From positions 1-5,483 of the forward strand of contig CAZAMT010000284.1 of NCBI GenBank assembly GCA_964486145.1: a stretch of DNA of 5,483 nucleotides. Reading direction: 5' to 3'. Each line of letters starts with the position of its first letter. The stretch's first letter is position 1. Both the position numbers and the translations under genes were made by a program. Shown in pieces: positions 1 through 5,483 of this stretch. Source of the DNA: CAZAMT01 sp964486145 (GTDB taxonomy: Bacteria > Bacteroidota > Bacteroidia > Bacteroidales > JAAAOM01). The notes beneath the pieces were generated by a model, which saw only the letters and a program-made list of their open reading frames with translations, was not told where the DNA came from and searched no databases.

Positions 1-990
1 TGTGGCAACCATCACTGCTTTGATGGTATGTACCCGGTTTTCTGCTTCATCGAAAACTATGGATGCCGGTGATTCAAATACATCCTCGGTTACTTCCATA
101 CCATCGATACCATATTTATGAAAAATTTCTTCCCCAACTTTTGTCTCCCGGTTATGGAATGCAGGTAAACAATGTAAAAACTTTACATTCGGATTACCTG
201 TTTTCTCCAACATACTTTTATTCACCTGGTAAGGTTTTAAAAGATTTATTCTGCTTTCCCATGCTGATTCCGGCTCTCCCATGGAAACCCAGACGTCGGT
301 ATAAAGAAAATCTACGCCTTTTACGGCTTCATTAACACTGTCGGTAACGGTAATTTTGGCACCCGTTACCTTTGCTATTTCACGGCATTTTTCAACCAGA
401 TTCTTCTCCGGCTGACATTCGGCTGGTGCTGCTGCACGAAAATCCATTCCCAATTTGGCAGCACCTATCATCAACGAATTTCCCATATTGTTTCGGGCAT
501 CCCCGGCATAACAAAATGAAACCTTATGCAATGGTTTATCGGTATGTTCCTGCATGGTTAGAAAATCTGCCAGCACCTGCGTGGGATGGTACTCGTTGGT
601 TAATCCATTCCAAACCGGCACTCCTGCATTGGTTGCCAACTCCTCAACAATCTTCTGTCCAAAACCCCGGTATTCAATGCCATCGTACATCCGGCCCAAC
701 ACCCTGGCAGTATCCTTCATGGATTCCTTATAACCGATTTGTGAACCTGTAGGGCCTAAATAAGTTACATGAGCTCCCTGGTCATATGCTGCAACTTCAA
801 ACGCACACCTGGTCCTTGTTGATGTTTTTTCAAAAATTAAAGCAATGCTTTTTCCTTTTAACATGGGTTGTTCTGTTCCCGAATACTTCGCAGTTTTCAA
901 ATCAGCAGCCAGTTTTAACAAAAACCGGATTTCATCTGAACCAAAATCCATCAATGTCAAAAAATGACGATTTCTAAGATTGTAACTCAT
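1..990 (-). CDS. arcB: Ornithine carbamoyltransferase, probably catabolic (3' end cut by window)
   Basis: This cytoplasmic enzyme interconverts ornithine plus carbamoyl phosphate with citrulline plus phosphate. Translating the minus strand from the ATG at 990-988 gives 330 uninterrupted codons up to the window edge. Known OTCs have about 334 residues, so only a few C-terminal residues are missing. Visible family motifs are the carbamoyl-phosphate loop STRTR (57-61), HPTQ (135-138), the ornithine-binding DVWVSMG loop (232-238) and HCLP (273-276, catalytic Cys274). The SMG loop argues for a true OTC and against putrescine or N-acetyl/N-succinylornithine transcarbamylases. The start MSYNLRNRHFL is typical of the family, and no Shine-Dalgarno sequence is seen. 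It lies 47 bases downstream of a carbamate kinase gene on the same strand, which suggests a catabolic (arcB) rather than biosynthetic (argF) role. The enzyme identity is secure; the catabolic label is inferred from the neighbour. Confidence 0.95.
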   Translation of the reverse strand, partial: MSYNLRNRHFLTLMDFGSDEIRFLLKLAADLKTAKYSGTEQPMLKGKSIALIFEKTSTRTRCAFEVAAYDQGAHVTYLGPTGSQIGYKESMKDTARVLGRMYDGIEYRGFGQKIVEELATNAGVPVWNGLTNEYHPTQVLADFLTMQEHTDKPLHKVSFCYAGDARNNMGNSLMIGAAKLGMDFRAAAPAECQPEKNLVEKCREIAKVTGAKITVTDSVNEAVKGVDFLYTDVWVSMGEPESAWESRINLLKPYQVNKSMLEKTGNPNVKFLHCLPAFHNRETKVGEEIFHKYGIDGMEVTEDVFESPASIVFDEAENRVHTIKAVMVAT

Positions 991-996
991 AATAAA

Positions 997-1010
997 TTAA
1001 TAATTATTCA
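997..1010. promoter_or_regulatory. Possible ARG-box-like site upstream of arcB
   Basis: In the 47-base gap between the carbamate kinase stop and the OTC start, the plus strand reads TTAAT-AATT-ATTCA. The classical ArgR half-site pair is TGAAT-N4-ATTCA, so nine of ten constrained bases match at the correct spacing, ending 7 bases outside the arcB... start triplet on the 990 side. The gap is almost entirely A and T, so a chance match is quite possible. No ArgR gene is visible. Treat this as a candidate only. Confidence 0.2.
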
Positions 1011-1037
1011 GTTTAAATGTATTTTTATACAAATATA

Positions 1038-2015
1038 TCAATTTTCCTCTTCATAGTGCAGGGTGATTTTAGAACCGAACGATTTATCCTCCAGCTTGGT
1101 GGCCTCAGTAATGACACTTTTATGCCCTCCCCTGTCAATAAAATTTAGTGCAGCTTTTATTTTTGGAGCCATGTTTCCTTCGCCAAACTGACCATCATCT
1201 AAATATTTAACCGTGTCCCGATAATCCAGGAATTCAACCTTCACCTGGTTGGGTTTTTTGTAGTTTAAATAGATGTACGGTACATCTGTTAGAATATAAA
1301 ACTCATCAGCACGTATATTTGCTGCCAACATGGAAGATGCAAGGTCCTTATCTATTACTGCTTCTGAAGGCCGTAATGTTCCATCTTCATCACGATAGAC
1401 CGGGATACCTCCTCCCCCGCTGGCAATAACAATCCTACCTTTATTGGCAAGATCCTGAATTAAATCTTCATTCATGATGGTCACCGGCTCGGGAGATGCC
1501 ACTACCCTGCGAAAACCATTGCCAGACTTCACTTCCTCCCTAAATTTCCAACCTTTCTCATCCTGTAGCCTGGTGGCAATTTCATGGCTGTATGCCTTCC
1601 CGATACGTTTCGTTGGATTATTAAAGGCTGCATCATCTTTATCAACCAACGCCATGGTAACCAGTGTGACAACTTCTTTATGAATGTTATGTTTTAAAAG
1701 AGCATTTCTCAAGATCCTTTCAATCATATAACCAATACCACCCTGTGTATCAGCAACACAGATATCCAAGGGCATTTGTGGCAACTGATATATTGTTTCA
1801 CCAGCATCATTCCTTAATAAAGCATTCCCTACTTGTGGCCCGTTGCCATGAGTAATTACCAGGTTATAATTATCTTCTATCAAAAAAATCAGATTTTCCA
1901 GGGTTTGAAAGGTATTTTCTTCCTGCTCATCAATGGTACCTGCCTGTTCATCTCTCAACAATGCATTACCTCCAAGGGCAACCACTGCCAATTTAGGTTT
2001 ATCTGTTGTTTTCAT
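1038..2015 (-). CDS. arcC: Carbamate kinase
   Basis: This cytoplasmic amino-acid-kinase-fold enzyme uses carbamoyl phosphate and ADP to make ATP and carbamate, the energy-yielding last step of the arginine deiminase pathway. The 325-residue product is close to the usual 310-320. Visible motifs, in order, are ALGGNAL (13-19), THGNGPQVG (55-63), QGGIGYM (91-97), a region around NNPTKRIG (132-139) carrying the kind of basic residue used in this family, SPEPVTI (174-180), ASGGGGIP (198-205), DKDLAS (222-227), LTDV (242-245) and GNMAPK (280-285). All are typical of carbamate kinases, and none looks broken. The ATG at 2015-2013 puts the glycine-rich first strand at the expected distance from the N terminus; no Shine-Dalgarno sequence is seen. 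It is the first gene of an apparent arcC-arcB transcription unit, with the OTC gene 47 bases downstream on the same strand. YqeA-type kinases in purine or allantoin catabolism are related, but the OTC neighbour favours citrulline use. Confidence 0.96.
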   Translation of the reverse strand: MKTTDKPKLAVVALGGNALLRDEQAGTIDEQEENTFQTLENLIFLIEDNYNLVITHGNGPQVGNALLRNDAGETIYQLPQMPLDICVADTQGGIGYMIERILRNALLKHNIHKEVVTLVTMALVDKDDAAFNNPTKRIGKAYSHEIATRLQDEKGWKFREEVKSGNGFRRVVASPEPVTIMNEDLIQDLANKGRIVIASGGGGIPVYRDEDGTLRPSEAVIDKDLASSMLAANIRADEFYILTDVPYIYLNYKKPNQVKVEFLDYRDTVKYLDDGQFGEGNMAPKIKAALNFIDRGGHKSVITEATKLEDKSFGSKITLHYEEEN

Positions 2016-2061
2016 GTATTTAAAATTTGTGAAAGTATATCATCAGGGATTCTGACGATCA

Positions 2062-2074
2062 TAATTCGGAATTA
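2062..2074. repeat. Perfect 13-base palindrome in the arcC/lipoprotein divergent gap
   Basis: The sequence TAATTC-G-GAATTA is a perfect inverted repeat around a single central G, with arms of 6 bases. It lies 47 bases upstream of the arcC start codon and partly overlaps a weak minus-strand promoter-like box. The arms are too short and AT-rich for a terminator, and no T-run follows. An operator for a dimeric regulator is a reasonable reading, but nothing here shows which protein would bind. Confidence 0.3.
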
Positions 2075-2080
2075 AAGCTA
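2073..2080 (-). promoter_or_regulatory. Weak Bacteroidota-type -7 box facing arcC
   Basis: Read on the minus strand this is TAGCTTTA, a 7-of-8 match to the Bacteroidota -7 consensus TAnnTTTG. It is 57 bases upstream of the arcC ATG. I see no good TTTG-like -33 element at the usual 19-21 base spacing; the nearest TTTA is only about 16 bases away. It would place the palindrome at 2062-2074 over the transcription start. In DNA this AT-rich the match is weak evidence. Confidence 0.2.
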
Positions 2081-2207
2081 TAACTTCAGAGCATGTTAAA
2101 CCATGATTTTTATTATTTCATAAAAGAATAGCTCATTTTATTTGATGACGAAAATAATATTTCTATTTTTAACCAGGGAATCAAAAACAGGGGAACTTCG
2201 CTATAAA

Positions 2208-2897
2208 ATGAAAATAAAGAAATACATTTTTATTGTAATCATTTTATTTCTGTCATTTTCGTGTGATACTGCAAAACAAGCAAACGATTTTACAGAAGGT
2301 GAAATAACGTATGAAATTAATTATCTGCAGAATAACCTGGAAAATATTGAAACCAGTTTATTACCAAAAAAAATGATTCTTAAATTCAATTCAAATTACT
2401 CCTTAACCAAAATCGATGGGTTTATGGGGTTATTCAGCATCAGTCTGATTTCTGAGTTTAATAATTCCAAAGATATTACTATGGTGAAGTTTTTTGATAA
2501 TAAATATGTTCATTACTGCGATAAAAATGAAGTATCAAGCATTTTTGAATATATGAATATTAAAAACATAAAAACCAATAATCAAACAACTTCGGATTAT
2601 TTAGGATTTGATGCCAAAACGGCCCAGGTTTTTGAAAAGGGACTTGAACCTTACAATATATATTTCACTGATGAAATTGGTGTTTCCGATCCAAACAGAA
2701 ATAATCCATTCAGGGATATTAACGGTGTACTTCTTGAATTTCAGCTTCAATTATTGCAATTGCGTATGAATCTGACAGCAAAAAAAGTAGAGCAGAAAAC
2801 AGTTACCAATGATGTATTTACCGTACCGGATGAATATACAACAGTTTCACGTGAAAGTATCATCCTGATATTAAATAAAATGCTTGAAACCTCCTGA
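2208..2897 (+). CDS. Predicted lipoprotein, GLPGLI/DUF4412-like, function unknown
   Basis: I do not recognise a characterised protein. The ATG at 2208 gives 229 residues beginning with a lipoprotein signal: basic MKIKKY, a hydrophobic stretch to about residue 17, then FSC with Cys19 as the likely lipidated residue. The lipobox is loose (Ser at -3), which Bacteroidota tolerate. The mature part starts with a GEITYEINY strand (31-39) and has LLPKKMILKF (51-60), KFFDNKYVHY (94-103), YNIYFTDEIG (149-158) and a C-terminal VPDEYTTVS (207-215). This order resembles the GLPGLI/DUF4412 group of secreted Bacteroidota proteins, a tentative match made by eye. The frame is also open upstream through a TTG at 2142 and an ATG at 2145, but those starts would put a charged segment before the signal. 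The gene looks more AT-rich than its neighbours and stands alone between a divergent arc unit and ftsK. Confidence 0.8.
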   Translation: MKIKKYIFIVIILFLSFSCDTAKQANDFTEGEITYEINYLQNNLENIETSLLPKKMILKFNSNYSLTKIDGFMGLFSISLISEFNNSKDITMVKFFDNKYVHYCDKNEVSSIFEYMNIKNIKTNNQTTSDYLGFDAKTAQVFEKGLEPYNIYFTDEIGVSDPNRNNPFRDINGVLLEFQLQLLQLRMNLTAKKVEQKTVTNDVFTVPDEYTTVSRESIILILNKMLETS

Positions 2898-2982
2898 ATT
2901 CAAAATTTTGGTGCATTACAATTATTCTCCATCCTGTTAATATAATATTCGTTATTTTTTTTAGTTATTCTAAACACTTTAG

Positions 2983-2990
2983 TAATATTG
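2983..2990 (+). promoter_or_regulatory. Possible -7 promoter box for ftsK
   Basis: TAATATTG matches the Bacteroidota -7 consensus TAnnTTTG at 7 of 8 positions and lies 21 bases before the chosen ftsK start. The upstream T-rich stretch has only a TTAG near the -33 position, so the second element is poor. If real, it would give a short leader and would exclude the in-frame TTG at 2988-2990 as a start. Confidence 0.25.
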
Positions 2991-3011
2991 CAGAAACACG
3001 CAATACTGGTA

Positions 3012-5414
3012 ATGGCAAGAAAAAAGAAGAATACAAAAAAGAAAAATTCCACTTCTAAAACTAATAAAAGCATCTTTCGTGATGAACGTTTCAAGTTAAC
3101 CATCGGGATATTTCTGCTTTTCTTTTCCGCCTATTTACTTGTAGCCTTTATTTCCCACTTTTTTACATGGAAAGCAGATCAAAGTTTTGAATTTGAACGT
3201 GTTTTCTCGGCTGCACATGTACAGGTTGAAAACTGGGCCGGTAAAGCAGGTGCATATTTTTCATTGCTTTTTATTACCGAATTGTTTGGTATTGCTTCAT
3301 TTGCTGTACCCTTTTTATTGATCATCATTGGATTTCGGCTGTTAAACATCAGGCTCCTGCCCTTACGCAAAACCATTCGGATCACACTCATCGGTATGTT
3401 TGTTCTCTCTCTTTGGTTAAGTTACCTGTTCGAGGATGCAGGAGGTTACCTCGGAAGTGGTTTTGGGGGCAAACATGGTTATTTTGTAACCAAATGGATT
3501 GAAGCCATCCTTGGAAAGCCCGGTACAGCATTTCTGTTGATCATTGTGACCTTTGCGTTCCTTGTTTTCTCATTTCAATCGTTATTAAAAATTTTCAGGA
3601 TTCATTTATTGGGTTCTACTGATGAAGCCACAAAATTGGAAACGGAACCCACTGAAAAAACGGACAGTAATAAAGATGATTCTATGAATGCGAACGATTT
3701 TGTTTTTGAAACTGAATTTGCCAGTGACGATAATGAATCACAGGATCGCTTTGAAGTCAGCATTCCAAAAGAAGATGAAACAAATCATACCAACAATGAG
3801 GATGATAAGCCTGTAGAACAGGACGATGAACTTAAGCTAACCATTGAACAAAACCAAAATCCTGAAGATGAGCCGGCCGAGTGGATAAGTGATAAACCCA
3901 TGGAAGATTACGATCCAACGAAAGAATTATCCGGTTATAAATTACCACCTTTGGATCTGCTTGAAAATCATGCTTCCAATACATCCAGCGTAAGTGATGA
4001 AGAACTTATCAGCAATAAAAATAAGATTGTTGAGACACTGGCCCATTACAAAATCCAGATTGACAAAATTAAAGCAACCATTGGCCCTACCATTACCTTG
4101 TATGAAATTGTCCCGGCACCCGGTATTCGCATTTCTAAAATAAAAAACCTGGAAGACGATATAGCGTTGAGCCTTGCTGCACTTGGAATTAGAATCATTG
4201 CCCCCATGCCCGGAAAAGGCACCATTGGTATTGAAGTTCCCAACCAGAAACCTGACATCGTTTCCATGTTATCCATTGTATCGTCAAGGAAATTCCAGGA
4301 AACGAAATTTGAATTACCGGTGGCACTCGGAAAAACCATTTCGAATGAAACCTACATATTTGATCTTACCAAAATGCCACACTTATTGGTTGCTGGTGCC
4401 ACGGGGCAGGGTAAATCCGTTGGGTTAAATGCCATTATCACCTCAATTTTATATAAAAAGCATCCATCTCAAGTTAAATTTGTGCTTGTTGATCCGAAAA
4501 AAGTGGAATTAACGCTGTATTCCAAAATTGAACGTCATTTTCTTGCAAAACTACCTGATGCTGACGAAGCTATTGTAACCGATACCCAAAAGGTAATTTT
4601 CACCTTAAATTCGTTGGCCATTGAAATGGATCGACGTTATGATCTGTTGAAAAAAGCACAGGTTAGAAACATCAAGGAATATAATGATAAATTCATTAAA
4701 AGAAAACTGAATCCCGAAAAGGGGCATCGCTACCTGCCATATATGGTGATTGTTGTGGATGAATTCGCTGATTTAATTATGACTGCGGGAAGGGAAATCG
4801 AAAACCCGTTGGCTCGTCTTGCTCAACTGGCACGTGCCGTTGGCATTCATCTTATCATTGCAACCCAGCGTCCCACAACCAACATTATCACTGGAGTAAT
4901 CAAAGCCAATTTTCCCGCCAGGATAGCCTTTAGGGTAACTTCCGGAGTAGACTCAAAAACCATTCTGGATACTACAGGAGCAAATCAACTTATCGGACGT
5001 GGGGATTTGCTCATTGCTTCAGGAAGTGATTTGGTACGAATACAGTGTGCATTTATTGATATTCCTGAACTTGAACGAATTACAGATTATGTTGGTTCCC
5101 AGCAAGGATTTCCATCAGCCATGATGCTCCCTGAATATGAAGGCGAAGATTCAAGCAGTGATGTTGGTGAAGTTGATCTGCAGAAAAAAGATGATCTTTT
5201 TGATGACGCTGCCCGCCTCATCGTTCAGAATCAACAGGGTTCTACCTCTTTGATCCAACGAAAATTCTCCATTGGTTATAACAGAGCCGGAAGAATCATT
5301 GACCAACTCGAAGCAGCGGGTATTGTGGGCCCATTTGAAGGATCAAAAGCAAGACATGTGCTTATACCCGATGAATATACTTTGGAACAGTATTTGAACG
5401 ACCTCAATGGTTAA
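3012..5414 (+). CDS. ftsK: DNA translocase FtsK
   Basis: FtsK is a septum-anchored hexameric ATPase that pumps chromosome ends apart at division and activates XerCD dimer resolution at dif. The 800-residue product has a lysine-rich N terminus (4-19), hydrophobic membrane segments near 28-50, 81-110, 122-139 and 172-190, and an acidic linker (about 203-307, roughly one third Asp/Glu). The motor alpha/beta domains contain Walker A GATGQGKS (462-469), VLVDPKKVEL (491-500), Walker B with Asp583-Glu584 in VIVVDEFADL, IIATQRPTTN (615-624) and GANQLIGRGD (656-665). The C-terminal gamma winged helix (about 727-785, with STSLIQRKFSIGYNRAGRII) reads the polar KOPS-type guide sequences in known FtsKs. 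I chose the ATG at 3012 because MARKKK is a typical family start; an in-frame TTG eight codons upstream is less likely. The length fits Bacteroidota homologues, and all domains are intact. Confidence 0.97.
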   Translation: MARKKKNTKKKNSTSKTNKSIFRDERFKLTIGIFLLFFSAYLLVAFISHFFTWKADQSFEFERVFSAAHVQVENWAGKAGAYFSLLFITELFGIASFAVPFLLIIIGFRLLNIRLLPLRKTIRITLIGMFVLSLWLSYLFEDAGGYLGSGFGGKHGYFVTKWIEAILGKPGTAFLLIIVTFAFLVFSFQSLLKIFRIHLLGSTDEATKLETEPTEKTDSNKDDSMNANDFVFETEFASDDNESQDRFEVSIPKEDETNHTNNEDDKPVEQDDELKLTIEQNQNPEDEPAEWISDKPMEDYDPTKELSGYKLPPLDLLENHASNTSSVSDEELISNKNKIVETLAHYKIQIDKIKATIGPTITLYEIVPAPGIRISKIKNLEDDIALSLAALGIRIIAPMPGKGTIGIEVPNQKPDIVSMLSIVSSRKFQETKFELPVALGKTISNETYIFDLTKMPHLLVAGATGQGKSVGLNAIITSILYKKHPSQVKFVLVDPKKVELTLYSKIERHFLAKLPDADEAIVTDTQKVIFTLNSLAIEMDRRYDLLKKAQVRNIKEYNDKFIKRKLNPEKGHRYLPYMVIVVDEFADLIMTAGREIENPLARLAQLARAVGIHLIIATQRPTTNIITGVIKANFPARIAFRVTSGVDSKTILDTTGANQLIGRGDLLIASGSDLVRIQCAFIDIPELERITDYVGSQQGFPSAMMLPEYEGEDSSSDVGEVDLQKKDDLFDDAARLIVQNQQGSTSLIQRKFSIGYNRAGRIIDQLEAAGIVGPFEGSKARHVLIPDEYTLEQYLNDLNG

Positions 5415-5416
5415 AT

Positions 5417-5483
5417 ATGAAACATAACCACATGAAACAGACCATCCGCCAATTGTCGGACAAGTTATCTGAGATAATTACTG
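5417..5483 (+). CDS. Start of an unidentified gene coupled to ftsK (cut by window end)
   Basis: An ATG begins two bases after the ftsK stop codon, and the frame stays open for 22 codons to the window edge. A second in-frame ATG at 5432 would give a product starting MKQTIRQLSDKLSEIIT. The tight spacing suggests co-transcription and possibly translational coupling with ftsK. In many Bacteroidota a LolA-like lipoprotein carrier follows ftsK, but the visible residues are polar and charged with no hydrophobic signal core, so LolA is not supported from what can be seen. No family can be assigned from this fragment. Confidence 0.5.
   Translation, partial: MKHNHMKQTIRQLSDKLSEIIT

Noticed and set aside
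63..977. Three open plus-strand frames (63-335, 372-752, 786-977) opposite the OTC gene
   Set aside because: Their translations are rich in Pro, His and Trp with no recognisable domain, and the opposite strand carries an intact, motif-complete OTC across the whole stretch.
1474..2075. Plus-strand open frames 1474-1683 and 1833-2075 opposite carbamate kinase
   Set aside because: They lie within or run through the well-supported carbamate kinase gene and have no family features.
2108..2125. TTTTAT / ATAAAA inverted repeat in the divergent gap
   Set aside because: Six A-T pairs with a six-base loop are expected by chance in this AT-rich region and are not placed against a convincing promoter.
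2901..2910. Palindrome CAAAATTTTG just after the lipoprotein stop
   Set aside because: It has no loop and no following T-run, so it is not an intrinsic terminator; a 10-base AT palindrome is common in such DNA.
2940..2964. T-run after an AT-rich segment as a possible terminator between the lipoprotein gene and ftsK
   Set aside because: No GC-containing stem precedes the T-run; the only pairing available is weak A-T pairing.
2900..3103. Minus-strand open frame with a Phe-rich hydrophobic stretch
   Set aside because: The hydrophobic run is the complement of the lysine-codon-rich ftsK N terminus (AAG/AAA repeats), so it is a compositional artefact rather than a small membrane protein.
3618..3932. 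Acidic low-complexity stretch within ftsK as a possible insertion or frameshift
   Set aside because: The frame is continuous and a variable acidic linker between membrane and motor domains is normal for FtsK.

Overview
The window reads as ordinary chromosome from a member of the Bacteroidota, probably Bacteroidales or Marinilabiliales-like. The support is moderately low GC, Bacteroidota-type proteins (a compact FtsK with Walker A GATGQGKS, and a small lipoprotein with a loose FSC lipobox), and no convincing Shine-Dalgarno sequence at any start except one weak, distant purine run. Genus cannot be fixed from this sequence.

Left half, minus strand: a two-gene catabolic arginine/citrulline module. 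The carbamate kinase gene (arcC-like, 2015 down to 1038) comes first. After 47 AT-rich bases follows an ornithine carbamoyltransferase gene (arcB/argF-like, 990 down to the window edge, lacking only its last few codons). Together they could convert citrulline plus phosphate to ornithine and carbamoyl phosphate, then use carbamoyl phosphate to phosphorylate ADP. Neither an arginine deiminase nor an antiporter is visible.

Middle: an AT-rich divergent gap (2016-2207) carries a perfect 13-base palindrome next to a weak promoter-like box facing arcC. Then comes a plus-strand gene for a 229-residue predicted lipoprotein, best placed with the GLPGLI/DUF4412-like Bacteroidota lipoproteins of unknown function.

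Right half, plus strand: a complete 800-residue FtsK/SpoIIIE DNA translocase (3012-5414) with N-terminal membrane segments, an acidic linker, a RecA-type motor and a C-terminal gamma winged helix. Two bases after its stop begins another reading frame, cut by the window end, that I cannot identify.

The best-supported genes are conserved metabolic and cell-division functions. I found no tRNA, rRNA, CRISPR array, insertion sequence, phage gene or new multi-gene system. The points worth a second look are the pairing of a true ornithine carbamoyltransferase with carbamate kinase in a phylum that often uses a different transcarbamylase for biosynthesis, two candidate operator-like sites around that pair, and the uncharacterised lipoprotein.
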